Source: Alphaproteobacteria bacterium
Lineage (GTDB): Bacteria; Pseudomonadota; Alphaproteobacteria; Caulobacterales; Maricaulaceae
DNA: 64,000 nucleotides
Assembly: GCA_016124205.1 (NCBI GenBank)
Contig: WGOD01000001.1
Span: 1-64,000 of the forward strand
Direction of reading: 5' to 3'
Shown here: positions 53,754-62,337 of the stretch, in pieces
Numbering within the stretch: position 1 is the first letter of the stretch
Layout of the letters: every line of letters begins with the position of its first letter
Program-made: the position numbers and the translations under genes
Notes under the pieces: generated by a model
Told to the model about the DNA's origin: nothing
Databases searched by the model: none
The model's input: the letters and a program-made list of their open reading frames with translations, nothing else

Positions 53754-55361
53754 ATGAGTCACATCACGTCGCAGATCGATCCCGGTTCCGATGCCTTCAA
53801 GGCCAATCGCGATGCGATGGGGACGCTGGTCGAGGAGTTGCGCGCCCGCACGGCCGAAGCGGCGATGGGCGGTTCCGAGCGAGCGAGGGAAAAGCATGTC
53901 AGCCGGGGCAAGCTCCTGCCGCGCGAGCGGGTGGAGCGGCTGCTCGATCCGGGTTCGCCCTTCCTCGAGATCGGTGCGCTGGCCGCGAACGGCATGTATG
54001 ACGGCGACATTCACGGCGCGGGAATGATTGCCGGCATCGGCCGGGTGTCGGGCCGCGAAGTCATGGTGGTGTGCAATGACGCCACGGTGAAAGGCGGCAC
54101 CTATTACCCGATGACGGTGAAGAAGCACCTTCGGGCGCAGGAGATTGCGCGCGAGAACCGACTGCCGTGCGTTTATCTCGTCGACAGTGGCGGGGCGAAC
54201 CTCCCTCACCAGGCGGAAGTCTTCCCGGACCGGGAGCATTTCGGGCGCATCTTCTACAATCAGGCGCAGATGTCGTCGGCCGCCATACCGCAGATCGCGG
54301 TCGTGATGGGCAGTTGCACGGCTGGCGGGGCCTATGTGCCCGCCATGTCGGACGAGACGATCATCGTGCGCCAGCAGGGCACGATCTTTCTCGGCGGTCC
54401 GCCGCTGGTGAAGGCCGCGACCGGAGAGGTGATCTCGGCGGAGGATCTGGGCGGGGCGGACGTGCATGCGCGCAAGTCGGGCGTCGCCGACCACTATGCC
54501 GCCAATGACGACCATGCACTGTTCCTGGCGCGGTGCAGCGTCGCCACGCTGAACACGCGCAAGCCGGAATGGCCGGACCTGGCCGAACCGGTGGCGCCGG
54601 CCTATTCGCCGGACGAGCTGAACGGCGTGGTGCCGACCGATCTGCGCACACCCTATGACGTGCGCGAAGTGATCGCGCGGATCGTCGACGGCTCTGAATT
54701 CGACGAGTTCAAGAAGCTCTATGGCGAGACGCTGGTCACGGGTTTTGCCCGCATCCAGGGCATGCCGGTCGGCATCATCGCCAACAATGGCATCCTGTTC
54801 TCGGAGAGCGCCCAGAAAGGCGCGCACTTCATCGAACTGTGTGCGCAGCGAAAGATTCCGCTCGTCTTCCTGCAGAACATCACGGGCTTCATGGTCGGTT
54901 CGAAATACGAGGCCGGCGGCATCGCCAAGGACGGGGCCAAGCTGGTCACGGCGGTGTCCTGCTTCGCCGGTCCAAAGGTGACCATCATCATCGGCGGCTC
55001 CTATGGCGCGGGCAATTACGGCATGTGCGGCCGGGCCTACAGCCCGCGCTTCCTCTTCATGTGGCCGAATGCCCGCATCTCCGTGATGGGCGGGGAGCAG
55101 GCCGCGAGCGTGCTCGCGACGGTCAAGCGCGACGGCATGGAAGCACGCGGGGAAGAGTGGTCGGCGGACGACGAGGCCGCCTTCAAGGCGCCGATCCGCG
55201 AGACATACGAGGCCGAGGGCTCGCCCTATTACTCGACGGCGCGGCTCTGGGATGACGGCATCATCGCCCCGGCGGACACGCGCACGGTGATCGCGCTGTC
55301 GCTTTCGGCGGCGCGCAATGGCGATTTCCCCGATACGAAGTTTGGTGTTTTCAGGATGTAG
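53754..55361 (+). CDS. mccB: Methylcrotonoyl-CoA carboxylase beta subunit
   Basis: From the ATG at 53754 ([22 protein letters not shown]) it is 535 residues, as in LiuB proteins. The motifs are [52 protein letters not shown] and [33 protein letters not shown]. It carboxylates methylcrotonyl-CoA with MccA. A GTG at 53718 would add 12 residues and is not preferred. A terminator follows. Confidence 0.93.
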   Translation: MSHITSQIDPGSDAFKANRDAMGTLVEELRARTAEAAMGGSERAREKHVSRGKLLPRERVERLLDPGSPFLEIGALAANGMYDGDIHGAGMIAGIGRVSGREVMVVCNDATVKGGTYYPMTVKKHLRAQEIARENRLPCVYLVDSGGANLPHQAEVFPDREHFGRIFYNQAQMSSAAIPQIAVVMGSCTAGGAYVPAMSDETIIVRQQGTIFLGGPPLVKAATGEVISAEDLGGADVHARKSGVADHYAANDDHALFLARCSVATLNTRKPEWPDLAEPVAPAYSPDELNGVVPTDLRTPYDVREVIARIVDGSEFDEFKKLYGETLVTGFARIQGMPVGIIANNGILFSESAQKGAHFIELCAQRKIPLVFLQNITGFMVGSKYEAGGIAKDGAKLVTAVSCFAGPKVTIIIGGSYGAGNYGMCGRAYSPRFLFMWPNARISVMGGEQAASVLATVKRDGMEARGEEWSADDEAAFKAPIRETYEAEGSPYYSTARLWDDGIIAPADTRTVIALSLSAARNGDFPDTKFGVFRM

Positions 55362-55416
55362 TCATCCCGTTTTCGGCGGGCGAAGTCGCGCCGGAGCCGC
55401 CTGACTGCGCCCAGTC

Positions 55417-55443
55417 AAATCGGTATGGACTCAACCGATTTTT
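55417..55443 (+). terminator. Intrinsic terminator after mccB
   Basis: AAATCGGT (55417-55424) pairs with ACCGATTT (55434-55441) around a 9-nt loop, ending in a run of five T (55439-55443). The rest of the 274-nt gap (55362-55635) holds no gene that I can support. Confidence 0.8.
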
Positions 55444-55635
55444 GCGCCCGTGCGGCCGTTTGCGACAGAATTGCAACATTGCTCTGCGTGCGGCTCGCGT
55501 GCAACGCCCTGAGATTGCGTGTTTTTCGCGTCACAGGGGAAGTCGCTTTCCAACGGAACCATTAACAAGAAGTTTTCGTTCTGAGCGCGTCTTGGGCTAT
55601 TGTGGACGCAGCAGGCGAACTGAGGGGAAGACGCC

Positions 55636-56028
55636 ATGGAAGATTTCATGAACACGCTTGAGGGCTGGCTCGGGCCGGTCTGGAACTGGTTCGAACCCGG
55701 ACTGGTGACGTATGCCGGCAATGGGGAGGCGGTCTCGTGGATGCCGTTCCTGATCCAGCTCGGCGTGATTGCGCTGGTGCTCGCCATCCTGATGCGCGGC
55801 GCCGGGGCCATCCTGATTTTCACGATCGTGGGCGTGGTGATCCACGTCGTGGTCGATCTCGTCATGCCGATGATCCGGGATGGCGCACAATTCGCGATGC
55901 CGCCGGTGATGGCCGAAGGCGCGGTGAACATGGTCTACATGCAGTATCTTGCGTCACTGGCCGTGGGTTATCTGATCGCGATCATCATCTTCTCGATCAT
56001 CAAGGGCATGATCTTCCGCGGCGACTGA
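55636..56028 (+). CDS. Small membrane protein of unknown function
   Basis: A 130-residue protein with a GAGGGGAAG Shine-Dalgarno. It has three hydrophobic segments (FLIQLGVIALVLAILMRG, AILIFTIVGVVIHVVVDLVM, YLASLAVGYLIAIIIFSIIKG). No family is recognised. A terminator ends it before the hydratase gene. Confidence 0.55.
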   Translation: MEDFMNTLEGWLGPVWNWFEPGLVTYAGNGEAVSWMPFLIQLGVIALVLAILMRGAGAILIFTIVGVVIHVVVDLVMPMIRDGAQFAMPPVMAEGAVNMVYMQYLASLAVGYLIAIIIFSIIKGMIFRGD

Positions 56029-56051
56029 CGCGCAGATCATTCGGGACCACG

Positions 56052-56083
56052 AACGGCCGTCCGGCATACCGGGCGGCCGTTTT
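56052..56083 (+). terminator. Terminator between the 55636 gene and the hydratase
   Basis: AACGGCCGTCCGG (56052-56064) and CCGGGCGGCCGTT (56069-56081) pair with one wobble around CATA, followed by TTTT. Confidence 0.8.
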
Positions 56084-56150
56084 CCTTTGCGCCCGTCCCG
56101 GGGCGGCGTTATCCCCGTCTCTATCCCGCAGACACGAGTGGATAACCCCC

Positions 56151-56948
56151 ATGTCCGATGAGCAACCCGTCCTTCTGAACATCACGCCCGGCCAGACCGC
56201 GGTGATCACGCTGAACCGGCCCGACCGGCACAATGCCTTCAACGACGAGGTGATTTCCGGCCTGACCGAGATTTTCGACCTTCTGGCGAAGAATACCGAC
56301 GAGGTGCGCTTCGTGATCCTGCGCGGGGCAGGCAAGAGCTTCTCGGCCGGGGCAGATCTCGAATGGATGAAGGATCAGAGCTACAACACGCTCGACGCCA
56401 ATGGCGAGGACGCGCAGGCGCTCGCCGACATGCTCTACAAGCTCTATTCGTTGCCGCAGCTGACCGTCGCGCTGGTGCAGGGCGCGGCGATGGGCGGCGG
56501 GGCCGGTCTGGTCGCCGCATGCGACGTCGCGGTGGCGGTGAAGGACACCAAGTTCCGCTTCTCCGAAGTGAAGCTGGGCCTGACGCCGGCGACGATCTCG
56601 CCCTTCGTGATCCGCGCCATCGGTCCGCGCTGGGCGCGGGCGCTGTTCGCCAGCGGCGAGGGCTTCGACGCCCAGTTCGCGCACCAGATTGGCCTCGTGC
56701 AGTACGTGATCGGCAGCATCGACGAGTTTGCCGGTATGGAAGAGCACCTGGCCTCGCTTGCCTTCGCCGCCGCGCCGGGCGCGGTCGCGGATGCCAAGAC
56801 ACTGGTGCATGACGTGGCCGGGGAAGAGATCGATCACGGGCTGATGAAGAATCTGGCCCACCGGATCGCCGACCGCCGCGCCAGCGACGAGGGCAAGGAG
56901 GGGCTCGCCGCCTTCCTCGAAAAGCGCAAGCCGAACTGGGCGGGGTAG
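56151..56948 (+). CDS. liuC: Methylglutaconyl-CoA hydratase (enoyl-CoA hydratase family)
   Basis: The ATG at 56151 gives a 265-residue crotonase-fold protein (ITLNRPDRHNAFNDEVI; RGAGKSFSAGADLEWMK; VQGAAMGGGAGLVAACDVAVA; LGLTPATISPFVIRAIG). AGADL and the GAAMGGG oxyanion region are intact. In the company of ivd and mccAB it probably hydrates methylglutaconyl-CoA to HMG-CoA; other crotonases cannot be excluded. A longer frame upstream is not conserved. Confidence 0.83.
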   Translation: MSDEQPVLLNITPGQTAVITLNRPDRHNAFNDEVISGLTEIFDLLAKNTDEVRFVILRGAGKSFSAGADLEWMKDQSYNTLDANGEDAQALADMLYKLYSLPQLTVALVQGAAMGGGAGLVAACDVAVAVKDTKFRFSEVKLGLTPATISPFVIRAIGPRWARALFASGEGFDAQFAHQIGLVQYVIGSIDEFAGMEEHLASLAFAAAPGAVADAKTLVHDVAGEEIDHGLMKNLAHRIADRRASDEGKEGLAAFLEKRKPNWAG

Positions 56949-57018
56949 GACGCTGAGCCTGCTCCGGGATCCGCGCGCCTGGCTGCATGCGCGCCACGAT
57001 GCGTGGCGGGCGGCCTTC

Positions 57019-57822
57019 GTGCGCGGCCCGGTCACGCAATTCCTGTTCGAATTCGTCAGCTTCGGGGTGAAGCAGGCCTGGGCCTGCCTGTTCGGCGGGC
57101 TGATGCTGGCCCTGCTGCTCGGCACCTTCCTGTTCTACCCGGACGATGCGCCGCTGGGGCGCTACGATTTCCTGACGCTGTCCGCGCTCGGCATCCAGAT
57201 CATGATGCTGGCGACGAAGCTGGAAAGCTGGGAGGAGGCGCGGGTCATCCTCGTCTTCCACGTCGTCGGGACGGCGATGGAAATCTTCAAGACCCATGCG
57301 GGATCTTGGATCTATCCGGAGGAGGCGTTCCTGCGGATCGGCGGCGTGCCACTCTTCTCCGGCTTCATGTATGCCGCCGTCGGCAGCTATATCGCCCGGG
57401 TCTGGCGGATATTCGACTTCCGCTTCGACCGCTTTCCGCCGCTCTGGCTGCAAGGCCTGCTCGCCGCGGCGGTCTATATCAACTTCTTCACCCACCACTA
57501 CACGGTCGACATACGCTGGGGGCTCTATGCCGCCACGCTGGCGATCTACGGGCCGTGCGTGATCTGGTTCCGCCCCGATCTGAAACATCGCTTCATGCCG
57601 CTGGTGGTTGGCCTTCTGCTGGTCGCGCTGTTCATATGGTTTGCCGAGAATATCGGCACGTTCGCGCGGGCCTGGGCCTATCCGAACCAGCATGGTGAGG
57701 CATGGCAGCCGGTGTCTTTGCACAAGCTCGGTTCGTGGTATCTCCTGATGATCATTTCCTTCGTGCTTGTGGCGGCGGTCCACAAGGCGAAGGGGCTGGA
57801 AAAGCCCGACGCTACTCCATGA
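57019..57822 (+). CDS. DUF817 membrane protein
   Basis: A 267-residue membrane protein with about eight helices and the DUF817 features FLFEFVSFGVKQAWACLFGG, FKTHAGSWIYPEE and GVPLFSGFMYAAVGSYIARVWR. The GTG at 57019 is the assigned start, but in-frame codons back to 56953 encode a plausible extra N-terminus (SLLRDPRAWLHARHDAWRAAF) that lacks an AUG, GUG or UUG start. Function is unknown. It overlaps the convergent hydrolase gene by 11 nt. Confidence 0.8.
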   Translation: MRGPVTQFLFEFVSFGVKQAWACLFGGLMLALLLGTFLFYPDDAPLGRYDFLTLSALGIQIMMLATKLESWEEARVILVFHVVGTAMEIFKTHAGSWIYPEEAFLRIGGVPLFSGFMYAAVGSYIARVWRIFDFRFDRFPPLWLQGLLAAAVYINFFTHHYTVDIRWGLYAATLAIYGPCVIWFRPDLKHRFMPLVVGLLLVALFIWFAENIGTFARAWAYPNQHGEAWQPVSLHKLGSWYLLMIISFVLVAAVHKAKGLEKPDATP

Positions 57823-58936
57823 AGCCTTCGGCGATGCGGCGGGCCGGGGTCAGGATGTCTTCCGGCGTGCCGCCAAGATTGCTGAGCAGCGCCACCGACA
57901 CGTTTTCCGCCGGGTAGACGACCAGAACCGCGCGGGCACCCTGCTGGGTGCCAGCATGGTGGTAATAGACCCTTCCGCTCTCGTCCGTGTCGATCCGCCA
58001 GCCGAGCCCGACCGGTGTCACTTCCCCGTCCGAGGTGCGGGCAAGGGTGAAGACATCGGCAAAGCTCTCTTCTGTCAGGAAGCCAGGTTCAAAATGCGCC
58101 GCGCCGAAGCGGGCTAGGTCACCGGCGGTCACGATCATGCCGCCGCCGGCCCATTTGTAGGACGGGTTGTTGGGCAGGGCGTTGACCACTTCAGTCTCGA
58201 CCTGCAGCCCCATCTGCTGGGTATAGAGTTCACCAATGTCGTAATACTGGACCCGGTTGGGACGCAGCGAATAAGGCGCGTCGAGCGCCAGTGACGTCAG
58301 GTCAAGCGGATCGGCAATATAGGTGTCGATCAGCTCTCCGAAACTGGCCCCACCCGCGGCCTCCAGAACCGCCGATGCCAGCGTGTAGCCGAAGGTGGTA
58401 TAGTTGTATTCCGTGCCCGGCGCGTTGGTCAGCGGGTCTTCGATGAAGAGGGCCAGAGCCGACCCGGTCGTCGGGTAGGCGGGCCGCAGATCGATCAGGC
58501 CGCCCGGACCGGCAAAATCGAAATCCTGCCGTCCATAGTGCCGGATGCCGCCCTGATGGGTCAGCAACTGGCGCAGCGTCGTCGCGTGGTGCTGTTCGGG
58601 AAGATCAGGCAGATAGTCGCTGATCGCCCGGTCGAGATCGACGAGCCCGGCATCCGCCATGCGCGCGGCAAGGCTCGCGGTAACGACCTTGGACACGCTG
58701 CCAAGCCGGAATCGGTGGTTCGGCTGCGCGGGCACGGACAGTTCGAGGCTGGCTTGGCCCAGGGCTTCGGCCCAGACGAGATTGCCGTGCGTAACGACGG
58801 CGGCCGACAGGGCTGGAATGGGGGCGGTTTCGCCGACCTCCTGCATGACTTGGCGGGCGGTTTCGGGGCCGTCGGCCCCGGCCGGGGTGGCGGAGAATGC
58901 AAATAAAATGGCGGCAAGCGCTGTGTGGCGGAACAT
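57812..58936 (-). CDS. Secreted serine hydrolase (beta-lactamase family)
   Basis: From the ATG at 58936 it is 374 residues with a signal peptide (SATPAGADG). The catalytic SxxK is S80-V-S-K83 (LGSVSKVV), the second motif is in NYTTFGY, and the third is HHAGTQQGA. It is a paralog of the 33741 gene: both share LRHLLTHxxGIRHY/LRQLLTHQGGIRHY. The substrate is unknown. It is divergent from mccA. Confidence 0.85.
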   Translation of the reverse strand: MFRHTALAAILFAFSATPAGADGPETARQVMQEVGETAPIPALSAAVVTHGNLVWAEALGQASLELSVPAQPNHRFRLGSVSKVVTASLAARMADAGLVDLDRAISDYLPDLPEQHHATTLRQLLTHQGGIRHYGRQDFDFAGPGGLIDLRPAYPTTGSALALFIEDPLTNAPGTEYNYTTFGYTLASAVLEAAGGASFGELIDTYIADPLDLTSLALDAPYSLRPNRVQYYDIGELYTQQMGLQVETEVVNALPNNPSYKWAGGGMIVTAGDLARFGAAHFEPGFLTEESFADVFTLARTSDGEVTPVGLGWRIDTDESGRVYYHHAGTQQGARAVLVVYPAENVSVALLSNLGGTPEDILTPARRIAEGFME

Positions 58937-59004
58937 GTCAGATTCCCATGGTTCACGCCCCTTCCGAAGCGGACGCTGCCACGCCGCCCTGCGACATTCA
59001 ACTA

Positions 59005-59014
59005 ACCAATTGGT
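59005..59014. promoter_or_regulatory. Palindromic operator candidate ACCAATTGGT
   Basis: A perfect 10-bp palindrome, flanked by CTA and AG to read CTAACCAATTGGTAG, lies in the divergent gap between the hydrolase (58936) and mccA (59116). Its sequence looks like a dimeric repressor site (for example a TetR or LacI type), but no regulator gene is adjacent. Confidence 0.45.
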
Positions 59015-59115
59015 AGAACAATCCGGGTCGATTCCTGAAGCGTGCACGGCTTGACCCCGGCGCGGTTTTCGGGCGCAAAGGCCCACGACACGTTCAGCGA
59101 CGGAAAGCCATCCGC

Positions 59116-61107
59116 ATGTTCAAGAAAATCCTGATTGCGAACCGGGGCGAGATTGCCTGCCGCGTCATGCGCACCGCCAAGGCAATGTGCATCAAGACAG
59201 TGGCGGTCTATTCCGAGGCCGACGCGAAGGCGCCGCATGTGAAGATGGCGGACGAGGCGGTGCTGATCGGTCCGGCGCCGTCTGCGGAAAGCTATCTGAA
59301 GGGCGACATCATCCTGAAGGTCGCGAAGGAGACCGGGGCGGAAGCGATCCATCCGGGCTATGGCTTCCTGTCTGAGAATGCCGGCTTCGCGGAGGCCTGC
59401 GCCAAGGCGGGGATCGTCTTCATCGGTCCGTCGCCGGACGCGATCCGGGCGATGGGGCTGAAGGACCGCGCAAAGGCGCTGATGGAGAAGGCGGGCGTGC
59501 CCGTCACCCCCGGCTATCACGGCGAGGACCAGGACCCGGAGCATCTGAAGGCGGAAGCGAACCGGATCGGCTATCCGGTCCTGATCAAGGCGGTCGCCGG
59601 CGGCGGCGGCAAGGGGATGCGCAAGGTCGACGCGGAAAAGGACTTTCTCTCGTCGCTCGAGAGCTGCAAGCGCGAAGCGTCGAAGAGCTTCGGCGACGAC
59701 AATGTCCTGATCGAGAAATTCATCACCAGCCCGCGCCATATCGAGGTGCAGGTGTTTGGCGACACCCACGGCAATGTCATCCACCTCTATGAGCGCGACT
59801 GCTCGCTGCAGCGCCGCCACCAGAAGGTGATCGAGGAAGCGCCCGCGCCCGGCATGACGGACGAAGTCCGCGCTGCGATGACCAAGGCCGCCGTCGATGC
59901 GGCGAAGGCCGTGAACTATTCCGGGGCAGGGACAGTGGAATTCATCGTCGACGGGTCCGGTGCGCTGAGGCCCGACGGCTTCTTCTTCATGGAGATGAAT
60001 ACCCGCTTGCAGGTGGAGCATCCGGTGACCGAGATGGTCACGGGGCTCGACCTTGTGAAGCTGCAGCTGGAAGTCGCCGCGGGCGGCAAGGTGCCGTCGC
60101 AGGACGCCATCACGCTGACCGGACACGCCATTGAGGCGCGGCTCTATGCCGAAGACCCGCAGAGCGGATTCTTGCCGTCGACGGGACCGCTGACCTATCT
60201 GCGCCTGCCGTTCAACGGAAAGGACGTTCGCGTCGACACCGGGGTCGAGGAGGGCGGTGAGGTCTCGCTGCACTACGACCCGATGATCGCCAAGGTGATC
60301 GGCTATGGCGCGACCCGCGAGAAAGCCATCGAGACGCTTGCGGATGCGATCGAGAGCGGCGTTGCCGCGTGGCCTGTTCGCGCCAATGGCGGTTTCCTGC
60401 GCGCAGCCCTGCTGCACCCGGCCTTCATCGCGGGCGATGTTTCGACCCACTTCATCGAGCAGAATCTTGATGCGCTCGTGCCGAAAGGCGCGCGGCCGGA
60501 TGCCGTCGCGGCTGCTGCCCTGACGGCGCTCTCTGGCAAGGCTCGCGATCCGTGGGCGACGCGCAGCGGCTGGCGGATGAATTCCGCGCCGCGCCGCCGG
60601 GTCGCCTTCGAGATGGATGGCGAGCGTATGGAAACCGGCGTGCTGACCGAAGGCGGGGTCACAACCGTTGCTTCGCCCTGGGGTGATGCCGTGCTCAGCG
60701 AGGCCAAAGCCTCCGATCTCGGCGACGCCGTGAAGGTCAGCTGGTCGGCCGGGCATGACACACACGGCGCTGAAGTGATCCGGCGCGCCGAAGGCCTGGT
60801 GGTCCTGTTCGGTGGCGAGGGCCGCCTGTTCACCTGGCCGCGCCCCGACGCGCTCGCCGATGCGCTGGAAGCTGGCAATGCCGTCAAGGCGCCAATGCCG
60901 GGCAAGGTGCTCGCCGTGCATGTGAAGCCGGGACAGGCGGTGTCGAAAGGCGATCCGCTGGTCGTGCTGGAAGCCATGAAGATGGAGCACGCCCTGACCG
61001 CGCCGCGCGACGGCGTTGTTGATGCCGTAACCGCCGAGGCCGGTGCGCAGGTGGGTGAGGGCGATGCCCTGATCACGCTCGCGGCCGAGGAAGACGTGGC
61101 GGCCTGA
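59116..61107 (+). CDS. mccA: Methylcrotonoyl-CoA carboxylase alpha subunit
   Basis: A 663-residue biotin carboxylase/carrier protein (MFKKILIANRGEIACRV; ATP-grasp loop AVAGGGGKGMRK; MEMNTRLQVEHPVTEMVTGLDLV). The biotinyl site EAMKMEH has K622. The middle region lacks the BT features of PccA and matches MCC alpha (LiuD). It carboxylates 3-methylcrotonyl-CoA with MccB (about 3.8 kb away). No strong Shine-Dalgarno is seen. Confidence 0.9.
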   Translation: MFKKILIANRGEIACRVMRTAKAMCIKTVAVYSEADAKAPHVKMADEAVLIGPAPSAESYLKGDIILKVAKETGAEAIHPGYGFLSENAGFAEACAKAGIVFIGPSPDAIRAMGLKDRAKALMEKAGVPVTPGYHGEDQDPEHLKAEANRIGYPVLIKAVAGGGGKGMRKVDAEKDFLSSLESCKREASKSFGDDNVLIEKFITSPRHIEVQVFGDTHGNVIHLYERDCSLQRRHQKVIEEAPAPGMTDEVRAAMTKAAVDAAKAVNYSGAGTVEFIVDGSGALRPDGFFFMEMNTRLQVEHPVTEMVTGLDLVKLQLEVAAGGKVPSQDAITLTGHAIEARLYAEDPQSGFLPSTGPLTYLRLPFNGKDVRVDTGVEEGGEVSLHYDPMIAKVIGYGATREKAIETLADAIESGVAAWPVRANGGFLRAALLHPAFIAGDVSTHFIEQNLDALVPKGARPDAVAAAALTALSGKARDPWATRSGWRMNSAPRRRVAFEMDGERMETGVLTEGGVTTVASPWGDAVLSEAKASDLGDAVKVSWSAGHDTHGAEVIRRAEGLVVLFGGEGRLFTWPRPDALADALEAGNAVKAPMPGKVLAVHVKPGQAVSKGDPLVVLEAMKMEHALTAPRDGVVDAVTAEAGAQVGEGDALITLAAEEDVAA

Positions 61108-61260
61108 CGCCCTCGTGCTTCGAGGCTGCCCGCCCTTCGAGACGCCGCTGCGCGGCTCCTCGGGACAGGCAGCACCTCAGCATGAGGGCTATCGTTTTCC
61201 CTCATCCTGAGGTGCGACCCCGGACTTGTTCCGGGGGAGCCTCGAAGGGCGAGGGGAAAC
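61108..61260. repeat. Palindromic repeat element
   Basis: Nested inverted repeats include GCACCTCAGCATGAGGG and CCCTCATCCTGAGGTGC (one mismatch) and CCGCCCTTCGAGACGCCG-type arms. Related sequence (CCGCCCTTCGAGACG, GCTCCTC-GGACAGGCA) recurs at 63153. This is an intergenic repeat common in alphaproteobacteria, with no coding content. Confidence 0.7.
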
Positions 61261-61319
61261 GATCTCGCGAAAACTGGCCCGATTCCTGCTCGCGTGAGAC
61301 GCGAACAAGGGAGTTGGCC

Positions 61320-62270
61320 ATGAACGGGACAGGCGAAACGACGACCAGGGTCGTGACCGAGTGGACACCGGAAGCGAAGACGGATTTCCGCCAGCGCGTC
61401 ACGGTGGGCCGTCACAATCTGCATGAGCGCCCGGAGTTTTCCGACGAGGCGCTGGCCCGGCTGATTGACCGGCATCCGCGCGAACTGACCGATTTCTGCA
61501 CAATGGGCGAGCTGGCCGAGGGCAAGGAGAGCTGGCGGGCGGGCGATCCGGGCGATTTCGGCGGTGACGAACTGATCGAGGCGGTGCGCCGCGGCAAGCT
61601 GTGGATCAATCTGCGCCGCGCCATGACCGATGATCCGGAACTCTATCCGATCTTCGAGGGCATGATCACCGATCTGCAGCGTCTCAATCCGGGATACCGG
61701 CCGCTGAATTTCGAGAGCGGCATCCTGATTTCCTCGCCGACGGCGCAGGTCTTCCTCCATTCCGACGTGTCTGAAACCGTGCTGTGGCATGTGCGAGGCA
61801 AGAAGCGGATCCGCATCTATCCGGCCACCGAGCCCTATGTCTCCGACGCGCACATGGAAGCCATCCTGCACCATGAGCAGACCGAGGATCTGCCCTTCGA
61901 TCCGCGCTGGGACGCGGACTGCGAGGCCGTCGATCTGGAGCCGGGCATGTTCACCTCCTGGCCGCTGCACGGCCCGCACCGGGTGCAGAATCTCGACGGG
62001 CTGAACGTCTCGGTGACGATGGAAGTCGTGACCACGGATTCACTGGTGAAGAACAACGTCCTTTACGCCAATGGCGTGATGCGCCGGAAATTCGGCTGGA
62101 CCCCGAAATCGGCGAAGACGTCGGGTCCGGGCGCGCTGATGAAGCTCGGCCTCTCGAAACTCGCCAAGACGATGTGGAAAGAGGACAAGCCGATGCCGAA
62201 GAGCGAGCGCACCTTCGACATTGATCCGGACGCGCCCACCGGCTTCCGCGAGCGCCGCAAGGCGGGGTGA
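61320..62270 (+). CDS. JmjC/cupin-like oxygenase
   Basis: The ATG at 61320 follows AAGGGAG and gives 316 residues. The core has H147-S-D149 (FLHSDVSETVLWHVRGKKRIRIYP) and a later LHGPHRVQN, the HxD...H pattern of JmjC-fold 2OG-Fe(II) oxygenases of the cupin_8 type. A lysine-rich C-terminus ends RKAG. The substrate is unknown; such proteins often hydroxylate proteins or ribosomal targets. It is flanked by related repeats. Confidence 0.72.
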   Translation: MNGTGETTTRVVTEWTPEAKTDFRQRVTVGRHNLHERPEFSDEALARLIDRHPRELTDFCTMGELAEGKESWRAGDPGDFGGDELIEAVRRGKLWINLRRAMTDDPELYPIFEGMITDLQRLNPGYRPLNFESGILISSPTAQVFLHSDVSETVLWHVRGKKRIRIYPATEPYVSDAHMEAILHHEQTEDLPFDPRWDADCEAVDLEPGMFTSWPLHGPHRVQNLDGLNVSVTMEVVTTDSLVKNNVLYANGVMRRKFGWTPKSAKTSGPGALMKLGLSKLAKTMWKEDKPMPKSERTFDIDPDAPTGFRERRKAG

Positions 62271-62300
62271 TCCCCGGTAGACAGGTCTGACGCAGCCTCG

Positions 62301-62337
62301 TATCTCTCCGGCCATGCGGGGGCGTGACGGAGAGATA
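62301..62337 (+). promoter_or_regulatory. Hairpin that covers the 62337 ribosome-binding site
   Basis: TATCTCTCCG (62301-62310) is perfectly complementary to CGGAGAGATA (62328-62337), leaving a 17-nt loop. The 3' arm contains the Shine-Dalgarno GGAGAG and its last base is the A of the start codon. Such a hairpin would hide the ribosome-binding site until melted, as RNA thermometers or other 5' regulators do. Confidence 0.6.
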
